From: Saccharothrix obliqua
GTDB lineage: Bacteria; Actinomycetota; Actinomycetes; Mycobacteriales; Pseudonocardiaceae
Direction: 5' to 3'
Assembly (NCBI RefSeq): GCF_019375475.1
Contig: NZ_JAHXGQ010000004.1
Location: 620,001-684,000, forward strand
Length of the DNA stretch: 64,000 nucleotides
Positions 1 to 6,647 of this stretch are shown one piece after another; the stretch's first letter is position 1, and each line of letters opens with the position of its first letter. Made by a program: the position numbers and the translations under genes. The notes below the pieces were generated by a model. It did no database searches and was not told the origin of the DNA. It saw nothing but the letters and a program-made list of their open reading frames with translations.

Positions 1-275
1 CGGTGGTCGAGGCGATGCGCGAGGTCGGCATCGACATCTCCGCCCAGATCCCCAAGGTGCTCACCGTCGACGCGGTTCGCGAGTCCGACGTCTGCGTGAC
101 CATGGGCTGCGGCGACGCCTGCCCGGTCTTCCCCGGCAAGCGCTACCTGGACTGGCAGCTCACCGACCCCGCCGGGCGGGGAGTCGAGGCCGTCCGACCC
201 ATCCGCGACCGGATCAGGACCCTGGTCGAGGGCCTGATCGCCGAGATCGCTCCCCCACCGGGCACGAGCGCGTGA
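1..275 (+). CDS. arsC: Arsenate reductase (ArsC, low-molecular-weight phosphatase type), C-terminal part
   Basis: This is the 3' end of a gene that begins before the window; the frame is open from base 3 back to the edge. The visible ~90 residues carry VTMGCGDACPVFPGKRYLDW, the C-terminal signature of LMW-phosphatase-fold arsenate reductases. In that family this region holds the second redox cysteines used with thioredoxin or mycothiol. The enzyme would reduce As(V) to As(III) in the cytosol. The N-terminal CxxN(S)xRS loop lies outside the window. Its 3' end meets the ArsO-like gene on the opposite strand 18 bases later, so the two genes converge. The position at the edge of an arsenic island supports the call. 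Confidence 0.88.
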   Translation, partial: VVEAMREVGIDISAQIPKVLTVDAVRESDVCVTMGCGDACPVFPGKRYLDWQLTDPAGRGVEAVRPIRDRIRTLVEGLIAEIAPPPGTSA

Positions 276-293
276 CCACCGGCAGCACCCGGC

Positions 294-1616
294 TCAGCGG
301 GCCGGCGGCGCGGGCAGCGACAGCACCTCGACCGGAGCCGGGGCGCAGCAGCCGCTGCCCGGACCGTCGGCGGGTCCGTCGAACACCCCCGACCCGCCGC
401 ACACCCCGGTCTCGGGCAGCACCAGCTCCACCTCCGCCGCGCTCTCGTGGTCGCCGGCGATCTCGGCGACCACGCTGCGCACCTGCTCGTACCCGGTCAA
501 CGCCAGGAACGTCGGCGCGCGGCCGTAACTCTTCATCCCCACCAGGTAGACGCCGGGCTCGGGCTGCCGCAGCTCGTTCGCCCCGTGCGGGTGGACGCTG
601 CCGCAGGAGTGCGCGTTCGGGTCGATCAACGGCGCCAACCGGACCGGGGCGCCGAGCACCGGGTCCAGCTCCAGCCGCACCTCCGACAGCCACGAGTGGT
701 CCGGTCGGAACCCGGTCAGCGCCACGACCTCGTCCACCGGGTCCAGGCGGTGCCCGTCCTGCGACACCAGCACCACCCGCCCGCCCTCGCGCTCGACGGC
801 CGCGGTGCGGAACCCGGTGACCACCTCCACGTGCCCGGCGCGTGCCGCCGCCCGTGCCTCGAGCCCGAGCGCGCCCCGGGCCGGGAGCTGGTCGGCCGCA
901 CCGCCGCCGAAGGCGTCGCCCACCCGGCCGCGGCGCAGCAGCCACGTGACGCGGGTGCCGGGGTGCCGCTCCGCGAGGTCGGCCAGCGCCACCAGGGCGG
1001 TCAGCGCCGAATGGCCGCTGCCGGCGACCGCGATCCGCTTACCCGCGTACCGCCGCGCTTCCACGGCCAGGTCGGGCACCCGGTAGGTGATCCGGTCGGC
1101 CGCCGCGCGCTCGCCGACCGCGGGCAGCCCGTCGCCACCCAGCGGGTTGGGCGAGGTCCACGTGCCCGAGGCGTCGACGACCGCGCGAGCGGTGATCCGC
1201 TCCTCCCCGTCCGCGGTTTCCACGTGCACGGTCAGCGGCTCGCCGTCCCGCCCGGCGTCCACCACCCGGTCCCGACCGCGCCGCGCCACCCCGACCACCC
1301 GCGTGCCGAACCGGACGTGCCCGTCCAACGCGTCGGCCAACGGCACCAGGTACTCCGACGCCCACTCCGCGCCCGTGGGGTACCGGCCGGCCCCCGCCGC
1401 GCTCCGCCCGGCGGCCTCCAGGAGCCGCCGGGCAGCCGGGTCGACCAGCTCCGACCACGGCGAGAACAACCGGACGTGGTGCCACTGGGCCACCGCGGCC
1501 CCCGCCTGCGAGCCCGCCTCCAGCACCAACGGCCGCAGCCCGCGCTCCAACAGGTGCGCCGCCGCGGCCAGACCGGCCGGGCCCGCGCCCACCACGACCA
1601 CCGGGAACTCGTTCAC
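294..1616 (-). CDS. ArsO-like FAD/NAD(P)-dependent flavoprotein monooxygenase
   Basis: This 440-residue flavoprotein has an N-terminal FAD Rossmann motif VVVVGAGPAGLAAAAHLLER (residues ~6-25) and a second nucleotide motif IAVAGSGHSALTALVAL in mid-protein, as in FMO/ArsO-type enzymes. I place the start at a GTG (1614-1616) with GAGGTGG just upstream; an ATG at 1628 is possible. It is divergent from the ArsR-ArsN fusion and shares its operator region. ArsO-type genes are common in actinobacterial ars operons, but their reaction is poorly defined (oxidation of arsenicals or of thiols is proposed). The product is probably cytosolic. Family assignment is solid; the substrate is inferred from context only. 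Confidence 0.82.
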   Translation of the reverse strand: MNEFPVVVVGAGPAGLAAAAHLLERGLRPLVLEAGSQAGAAVAQWHHVRLFSPWSELVDPAARRLLEAAGRSAAGAGRYPTGAEWASEYLVPLADALDGHVRFGTRVVGVARRGRDRVVDAGRDGEPLTVHVETADGEERITARAVVDASGTWTSPNPLGGDGLPAVGERAAADRITYRVPDLAVEARRYAGKRIAVAGSGHSALTALVALADLAERHPGTRVTWLLRRGRVGDAFGGGAADQLPARGALGLEARAAARAGHVEVVTGFRTAAVEREGGRVVLVSQDGHRLDPVDEVVALTGFRPDHSWLSEVRLELDPVLGAPVRLAPLIDPNAHSCGSVHPHGANELRQPEPGVYLVGMKSYGRAPTFLALTGYEQVRSVVAEIAGDHESAAEVELVLPETGVCGGSGVFDGPADGPGSGCCAPAPVEVLSLPAPPAR

Positions 1617-1626
1617 GATCCACCTC

Positions 1627-1707
1627 ATCCATAGAAGTCTCTCTATCAAGCAGATGGGGAATCTATAGACGAGCAACTATGGATGCAACCGGAGGGGCGG
1701 CTATAGT
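1627..1707. promoter_or_regulatory. Divergent arsenic promoter with inverted-repeat ArsR operator and leaderless -10
   Basis: This AT-richer island separates the two divergent ars genes. ATCCATAG (1627-1634) and CTATGGAT (1677-1684) form a perfect 8-bp inverted repeat, with further CTATAG/CTCTAT sequences between and after them, as expected for an ArsR/SmtB operator. TATAGT at 1702-1707 is a good -10 box for the rightward gene. It would start transcription at about the GTG at 1715, giving a leaderless mRNA. Operator occupancy is inferred. Confidence 0.6.
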
Positions 1708-1714
1708 CGGTGTC

Positions 1715-2557
1715 GTGACGCCGACGACGCCCACCGCGCTGCCCGACGAGGACGCCGCGACCTTCGCCCGCTGGTTCGCCTGCCTGTCCGACCCCACCCG
1801 CGTGAAGCTGCTGCACACCGTCGCCGTCCAACCCGGCGGCACCACCGTCGGCGCCCTGGCCGAACTGCTCGGCGTCAGCCAGCCCACCTGCACCCACCAC
1901 CTGCGCAAACTCGCCGACGTCGGCTTCGTCCACCTGCGCAGGCAGGGCACCACCACCCTGGTCACGGTCAACGCCGCGTGCTGCACCGGCCTGCCCCACG
2001 CCGCCGACGCGGTCATGGGCACCATCGTCACCCGCCCCTGCTGCCCCACCGACCTGCCGGACGACGTCACCGTGCGCGCGATGACCGACGACGACTGGGC
2101 GGACGTGCGGCGCATCTACGGCGAGGGCATCGCCACCCGCAACGCCACCTTTGAGACCGAGACCGCCAGCCGCCGCACCCTCGACGCCAAGTGGCTGCCC
2201 GACCACCGCTGGGTCGCCGAGGTCGACGGCCGCGTCGCCGGCTGGGCCGCCGCCACCCCGGTCTCGGCACGCGACTGCTACGCGGGCGTGGCCGAGACGT
2301 CGATCTACGTCGGCGGTGGGTTCCGGGGGCGTGGTGTCGGGAAGTCCTTGGTGCACAAGCAGGTCACCGCCGCCGACGAAGGCGGGCTCTGGACGTTGCA
2401 GACCGCGATCTTCCCGGAGAACCGGGCAAGCATCGCCTTGCACCACTCGGCGGGGTTCCGCACCGTCGGTGTCCGTGAGCGCATCGCGCAGCACCACGGC
2501 GTATGGCGCGACACCGTCATGCTCGAACGCCGTGCGCAGCCTGGCCCGACGCGTTGA
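1715..2557 (+). CDS. ArsR-ArsN fusion: As(III)-responsive repressor joined to GNAT acetyltransferase
   Basis: Residues ~14-85 form an ArsR winged helix (LSDPTRVKLLHTV, VSQPTCTHHLRKL). Two Cys pairs follow, C89-C90 and C109-C110, suited to trivalent arsenic. Residues ~118-280 are a GNAT domain with the acetyl-CoA loop RGRGVGKSL and an ETSIYV strand, as in the phosphinothricin/arsinothricin acetyltransferase (ArsN) family. A single chain could thus sense As(III) and acetylate an amino-acid arsenical or phosphinothricin-like toxin. I chose the GTG at 1715 because an upstream ATG (1679) lies inside the operator repeat and TATAGT sits at -10 relative to this GTG. The gene ends 6 bases before the convergent ArsM-like gene. 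Confidence 0.85.
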   Translation: MTPTTPTALPDEDAATFARWFACLSDPTRVKLLHTVAVQPGGTTVGALAELLGVSQPTCTHHLRKLADVGFVHLRRQGTTTLVTVNAACCTGLPHAADAVMGTIVTRPCCPTDLPDDVTVRAMTDDDWADVRRIYGEGIATRNATFETETASRRTLDAKWLPDHRWVAEVDGRVAGWAAATPVSARDCYAGVAETSIYVGGGFRGRGVGKSLVHKQVTAADEGGLWTLQTAIFPENRASIALHHSAGFRTVGVRERIAQHHGVWRDTVMLERRAQPGPTR

Positions 2558-2563
2558 CGCGGG

Positions 2564-3526
2564 CTACCTCCCGGGGACGAGGACGTCGGTGAGGTCGTCC
2601 GCGGGCACGACGGCCGCGTCGACCGACACCGCGAGCGGTGTGGTGAACGGCAGTCCCGCGGCGTCGAGCACGAGACGGGCGACGGCGGTGTGGTCGGGTT
2701 CGTCGATGTCGGCCAGGCGGATGCCCAGCGGCAACCGGTGCGCCGAGACCAGCTCGCCGAGCCCGATGACCAGTCGCTCGGCTTCGGCTCGGTGGGACTG
2801 GCGGTAGAGCACCTGCACGTCGGCGTGCCCGATGGGCATACCGTGGCGGGCGTGGAAGGTGACGCTGGCGGCCCGGGCACCGTCCCGGAAGCGGGCTCGG
2901 CGGATGCGGATCGGGCGGATGCCGCTGAACCCGTTGGCACGCAGGAGATCCCGGTACTGCGACCACTCCAGGCCGGTTTCGCAGCGGGCCTTGGCGTCGA
3001 GACCGGGGTCCGTGCCGCCGATGATGTCGGACATGGCGACCCGACCGCCGGGCGCGAGTACGCGGGCGATCTCGGTCCAGGTGGCGGCCGGGTCCGCGCT
3101 CAGCGACAGCACGCAGTTGCTGATGGCCAGGTCGACGCTGTCGTCCGCGCACGGCAGGTCGTCGGCGGTTCCCTCCCGGTAGTCGATCCAGCCCAGGCCC
3201 ACCTCCTCGGCGTGCCGGGAGGCCACGGCACGCATGGACGACGAGGGGTCGACGCCGATCACCACGCCGTTCCGCCCGACGCGCCGCGCGGCGAGCAGGC
3301 AGTCCGCACCCGCGCCGGAACCGATGTCGAGCACGGTGCTGCCGGGTTCGACGACGACGTCGTCCAACGGGTGCCCGCACCCCGAGGACAGGCGGAGCAC
3401 GTCCTCGGGGATCGAGGCCAGTTCGTCGGGCCGGTACAGCTCGACCGGCGAGCAGCACAGCCCGGACTCACCGAGTTGCGCCAGTTGCTCGTAGGTCGCC
3501 CGGATGAAGGCGGAGTCGGTCGTCAT
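2564..3526 (-). CDS. arsM: ArsM-like arsenite S-adenosylmethionine methyltransferase with thioredoxin-like C-terminal extension
   Basis: This 320-residue protein carries the class I SAM motif VLDIGSGAGADCLLAARRVG (65-84). It also has the Cys set expected of ArsM: C24-C25, C50 (SSGCGHP), C138 (SNCVLSLS) and C182. The family methylates As(III) using glutathione/mycothiol and thioredoxin. Residues ~235-320 are not typical of ArsM. They read as beta-helix-beta-helix-(TTP)-beta-beta, a thioredoxin-like fold without its cysteines. The ATG at 3526 overlaps the stop of the upstream ArsI-like gene (ATGA), so the two are translationally coupled. The product is cytosolic. The methyltransferase call is good; the tail's role is unknown. 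Confidence 0.82.
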   Translation of the reverse strand: MTTDSAFIRATYEQLAQLGESGLCCSPVELYRPDELASIPEDVLRLSSGCGHPLDDVVVEPGSTVLDIGSGAGADCLLAARRVGRNGVVIGVDPSSSMRAVASRHAEEVGLGWIDYREGTADDLPCADDSVDLAISNCVLSLSADPAATWTEIARVLAPGGRVAMSDIIGGTDPGLDAKARCETGLEWSQYRDLLRANGFSGIRPIRIRRARFRDGARAASVTFHARHGMPIGHADVQVLYRQSHRAEAERLVIGLGELVSAHRLPLGIRLADIDEPDHTAVARLVLDAAGLPFTTPLAVSVDAAVVPADDLTDVLVPGR

Positions 3527-4311
3527 CGGGCGCTCGGGTCGACGGCGGTGGTGGCGGCGCCCGCGATGAAGCTGCGCTCCAGGTCCTGGTAGCAGACGCA
3601 GTCCGCGCCGCAGCCCTCGTCGGCCTCGGCCTCGGTGACGACGAAGACCTCCCACCGGTTGCCGTCCGGGTCGACCACCCAGATCTTGGTCTGCACCGCG
3701 TAGCAGCAGGCGGTCTCGGTCTCCTCGGTGATGGCGAACCCGGCTTCGCGCAGCCGCTTCTCCGTCTCGCGCACCATGCCGCTGGACTTGACCTGGATGC
3801 CGTAGTGGCCGCTGGAGGCGTGGCCTTCCTCGTGCTCGTTGAGGGTGATGTTCAGGCGTGGTTCTTCCAGCTCGAACTTCACGTAGTCGTCGCGGCGCTT
3901 GGTGGGACGCGCGTCGAACAACAGCATGTAGAACGGCAGAGCGGCCTCGACGCTGGTCACGTCCAGGCTGATGTGCACGCGGCTGGCACCGGCGAACTCC
4001 ACCGCGTTGACCGCGTCGGTAACCAGTGCGACCGGTTCGCTGACGCCGGAGGCGATCCAGCCCTTGAGGTCGGCCGGGTTGGGCAGGTCGCCGCTCTTGG
4101 CCGGGTTGCCGTCGACCACCGCGAGGGGGAACGCGTCCGCGCCCTTGAGCGCCATGACCTGGAGCACCGACATCGGCAACCGCTGGTCACCCATGCCCGC
4201 GTCGTGCACCCGTACGACGTCGAGGGAAACACCCTCGGACGACACCTGGTCCACGGTCTGGCGCGCGGTCTGCTGGTCGCTGTCGTTCGTGACGTATAAC
4301 CGGATCTCCAC
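3523..4311 (-). CDS. ArsI-like C-As lyase (VOC dioxygenase) with N-terminal ArsD-like domain
   Basis: Residues ~110-225 are a vicinal-oxygen-chelate domain with the ArsI pattern: metal ligands H113, H169 and E221, and the As-binding pair C202-C203 in TACCYAVQTKIW. ArsI cleaves the carbon-arsenic bond of trivalent methyl- or aryl-arsenicals with Fe(II) and O2. Residues 1-95 are an extra thioredoxin-fold domain resembling ArsD (ALKGADAFPLAVVDGNP) but without cysteines. The C-terminus adds GCGADCVC (C234, C238, C240), possibly a metalloid-delivery site. Typical ArsI has ~150 residues, so this 262-residue form is a fusion. It lies 17 bases after the ArsD-like gene and overlaps arsM. Confidence 0.82.
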   Translation of the reverse strand: MEIRLYVTNDSDQQTARQTVDQVSSEGVSLDVVRVHDAGMGDQRLPMSVLQVMALKGADAFPLAVVDGNPAKSGDLPNPADLKGWIASGVSEPVALVTDAVNAVEFAGASRVHISLDVTSVEAALPFYMLLFDARPTKRRDDYVKFELEEPRLNITLNEHEEGHASSGHYGIQVKSSGMVRETEKRLREAGFAITEETETACCYAVQTKIWVVDPDGNRWEVFVVTEAEADEGCGADCVCYQDLERSFIAGAATTAVDPSAR

Positions 4312-4328
4312 GACGCGGTCTCCTCGGG

Positions 4329-4667
4329 TCAGCAGCAGCCGGACGAGCCCGGGGCGAGGGTCAGGGTCAGGGTGCCCGCGGGTGCCTCGGCGCGACCGGT
4401 GGCGAGGTCGAGCGCGTCCATCAGGTTGGGCATCGATCCCGCGGCGACGATCTGCCCGTTGACGGCCATGACCGGCAGCGCGCCCTGGCTGCTCAGGTGG
4501 CCGATGACGGAACTGGGCACGCTCACCGGCTCAGTGCCGGAGGAGTTCAGGTTGTGGTACTCGACGGCCACGCCTTCCCCGACGCGGTCGCGCAGGAAGT
4601 CGGCGAGGTTGGACGCCGCGGACGGACCGCAGCACGGGCGGTCGAAGAACTGGACGATGTCGGCCAT
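4329..4667 (-). CDS. ArsD-like thioredoxin-fold arsenic metallochaperone candidate
   Basis: This is a 112-residue protein. It starts VQFFDRPCCGPS (C12-C13) and continues VEYHNLNSSG...QGALPVMAVNGQIV. This matches the ArsD layout (Cys pair after the first strand, 'NL' motif, LP..VnG hairpin). It ends with a second pair, C111-C112. ArsD passes As(III) to the ArsA ATPase, but no arsA or arsB is visible here, so another partner is likely, perhaps the neighbouring fused ArsI/ArsM. The ATG at 4667 has GTGGAGTG upstream. It lies between the desulfurase-like gene (29-base gap) and the ArsI fusion. Identity is moderately certain; function is inferred. Confidence 0.7.
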   Translation of the reverse strand: MADIVQFFDRPCCGPSAASNLADFLRDRVGEGVAVEYHNLNSSGTEPVSVPSSVIGHLSSQGALPVMAVNGQIVAAGSMPNLMDALDLATGRAEAPAGTLTLTLAPGSSGCC

Positions 4668-4696
4668 TGTCACTCCACTGTGGACGAAGGGGTGGT

Positions 4697-5956
4697 TCAG
4701 CGCAGCAGCGTGGTGGCGATCTCGTCGACCGCGCGCACCGTCCGGTCGACTTCCTCGGCGGTGTTGTAGAGGTAGACACCGGCCCGGACGTTGCCCGGTG
4801 AGCCCGCGTGGCCGTTGACCTCGTTGAAGTAGTTGACCGCGCAGTGCTGACCGGTGCGCACGCCGATGTGGTAGCGCTCGTTGAGGATGCGGCCGACCTC
4901 GTCGGGGTGCAGGTCGCCGATGTTGAACGACACGATCGCCAGCCGGTCGGCGTTGTCCTCCGGGCCGTAGATGTCGATGCCCTTCACCGACCGCAACCCG
5001 TCCACCAGGCGGTCCATCAGTGCCCGGTCGTGCGCGGCGATCCGGTCGAACCCGACGCCGCGCAGGTACTCGATGGCGGCGTGCAGGCCGTACGCCTCGG
5101 CGATCGGCGGTGTCCCGGCCTGCCACTTGTCGGGGAGTTCGCTGTAGGAGCAGTAGTCCAGGCTGCACTCCTCCAGCGACGGGCAGTCGCACGCGCTGGT
5201 GTCCAGGGTGCCGCCGCCGATCATGCCCGGCATCAGCGAAGTCGCCAGGTCCATGCGGATGTACAGCACGCCGATGCCGGTCGGGCCGAGCATCTTGTGA
5301 CCGGAGAACGCCAGGAAGTCGCAGTTCAGCTCGACGACGTCCAGCGGCAGGTGCGGTGCGGCCTGCGCGGCGTCGACCAGGAACAGCACACCGCGCTCGC
5401 GGCAGGCCCGACCGATGGCGGCGATCGGGGGCATCGTGCCCAGGACGTTGGAGACGGCCGTGCAGGTGACGAGTTTGGTGCGCGGCCCGATGAGCTTGAT
5501 CAGCTCGTCGGCGTCGACGTGCCCGGTACGGCCGGCGTTGTACCAGCGCAGCTGGAGGTCTTTCTCCTGCGCCATGCGGACCCACGGCGCCATGTTCGAC
5601 GTGTGTTCCAGGCTGGTCAGCACGATCTCGTCACCGGGCTGGAAGTCCAGGGTGTGCGCGACCAGGTTGATCGAGTGCGTGGTGTTGCTCGTCAGCACGA
5701 TCTCCTGCGGCAGCGCGCCGATGAACCCGGCGACCGACGCGACGGCCGCGTCGAACTTCTCCGACGCCCGCATGGACAGGTCGTAGGTGCCGCGGTGGAT
5801 GTTCGCCCGGTCGTTGAGGTAGTACGAGGTCATCGCGTCGACCACGGACCTGGGCGTCAGCGACGAGGCGACGCTGTCCAGGAACACCTCGTCCGGCCGG
5901 ATGGTCGGGAAGTCGGCGCGCAACGCCGTCAGGTCCGACACCGTTGGAGTGCTCAC
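4697..5956 (-). CDS. SufS/CsdA-like cysteine desulfurase with Cys-rich insertion, arsenic-operon associated
   Basis: This 419-residue class V PLP enzyme has the PLP lysine K221 in FSGHKMLGPTGIGVLY, the pocket NTTHSINLVA, and the persulfide cysteine C372 in GVRTGQHCAVNYF. It therefore should release sulfur from cysteine or a related C-S (or C-Se) substrate. Before the conserved QAGTPPIAEAYG it carries CDCPSLEECSLDYC (C256, C258, C264, C269), which I do not expect in SufS and which could hold a metalloid or metal. The start is the GTG at 5954-5956 with AGGGGG upstream. It is the first gene of the leftward ars operon behind an ArsR-type operator. Its role in arsenic metabolism is unknown. Confidence 0.78.
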   Translation of the reverse strand: MSTPTVSDLTALRADFPTIRPDEVFLDSVASSLTPRSVVDAMTSYYLNDRANIHRGTYDLSMRASEKFDAAVASVAGFIGALPQEIVLTSNTTHSINLVAHTLDFQPGDEIVLTSLEHTSNMAPWVRMAQEKDLQLRWYNAGRTGHVDADELIKLIGPRTKLVTCTAVSNVLGTMPPIAAIGRACRERGVLFLVDAAQAAPHLPLDVVELNCDFLAFSGHKMLGPTGIGVLYIRMDLATSLMPGMIGGGTLDTSACDCPSLEECSLDYCSYSELPDKWQAGTPPIAEAYGLHAAIEYLRGVGFDRIAAHDRALMDRLVDGLRSVKGIDIYGPEDNADRLAIVSFNIGDLHPDEVGRILNERYHIGVRTGQHCAVNYFNEVNGHAGSPGNVRAGVYLYNTAEEVDRTVRAVDEIATTLLR

Positions 5957-5996
5957 AAGTTCCCCCTGACGACACGGGGCCGCCACATAGATGACG

Positions 5997-6008
5997 GTCG
6001 ATATCGAC
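5997..6008. promoter_or_regulatory. Candidate ArsR operator upstream of the desulfurase/ArsD/ArsI/ArsM operon
   Basis: GTCGATATCGAC is a perfect 12-bp palindrome 40 bases upstream of the operon's GTG start. Its right half continues as TATCGACAA (6002-6010). The same nonamer recurs at 6500-6508 ahead of the second arsR, so one repressor probably controls both sites. Confidence 0.5.
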
Positions 6009-6047
6009 AAGCGTGGATACGCCCGAGGGCGTTGTCAAGGGGATCGG

Positions 6048-6458
6048 TCAGACCAGCGACGCGGCCAGGCCGGTGGCGGCGCGCAACGCGTCCAACACCT
6101 CGACGATCGCCTCGCGGCGCACCGAGTACCAGATCCAGGTGCCCCGGCGTTCGCCGTCGACCAGGCCCGCGTCACGCAGCACCTTGAGGTGGTGGCTGAT
6201 CGTGGGCTGACTGCGGCCCAGCGGCTCCACCAGGTCGCACGCGCACACTTCGCCCGCCGGCGCGGTCGCCAGCAGGTTGAGCAGCCGCAGGCGGACGGGG
6301 TCGGCCAGCAGCTTGAGCTTGGCCGCCAGGTCCGCGGCCGCGCCGGTGTCGAGGCTGCCCGCGCCGGCCGTGCCGCAGCCCTCGGGACCGCAGCCGCCGG
6401 GACCGCACTCCCCGGAGTCGCAGGCCGTGCGGTCGTCCACCATCGGCAGCTCTCGCAT
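6048..6458 (-). CDS. arsR: ArsR/SmtB-family repressor
   Basis: This is a winged-helix repressor of 136 residues. It has LLADPVRLRLLNLL and the As-type sensor helix EVCACDLVEPLGRSQPTISHHLKVL, where the CxC pair in the recognition region binds As(III)/Sb(III). The N-terminus is unusually Cys- and Gly-rich (several Cys within the first ~25 residues), which may supply further thiol ligands. The start is uncertain: ATG at 6458, or ATG at 6443, which has GAGAG upstream. It lies 91 bases upstream of the desulfurase-led operon on the same strand and is divergent from the G3E GTPase gene. It very likely represses both directions in the absence of arsenite. Confidence 0.85.
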   Translation of the reverse strand: MRELPMVDDRTACDSGECGPGGCGPEGCGTAGAGSLDTGAAADLAAKLKLLADPVRLRLLNLLATAPAGEVCACDLVEPLGRSQPTISHHLKVLRDAGLVDGERRGTWIWYSVRREAIVEVLDALRAATGLAASLV

Positions 6459-6496
6459 ACGCCCAGTATGCCGTTTGCCGGGGACGTCCGGAACAG

Positions 6497-6522
6497 CCGT
6501 ATCGACAACTACGAATATTGAC
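6497..6522. promoter_or_regulatory. Divergent promoter/operator of arsR and the GTPase gene
   Basis: A short AT-rich stretch holds TATCGACAA (6500-6508), also present in the operator at 5997-6010, followed by ACGAATATTGACC. It lies between the second arsR and the rightward G3E GTPase gene. It is a likely repressor site with overlapping promoters. Confidence 0.42.
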
Positions 6523-6647
6523 CTTGATTGAAGGACGACGGTGACGCAGACTCGCGGTCTCACCAGGCTCAACCCATCTCGGCACGTCCCACCGGGGGAA
6601 GTCCGACTTGCGCGTCCTCCTCGGGGTGCCTTCACGAGGAGGACGAC

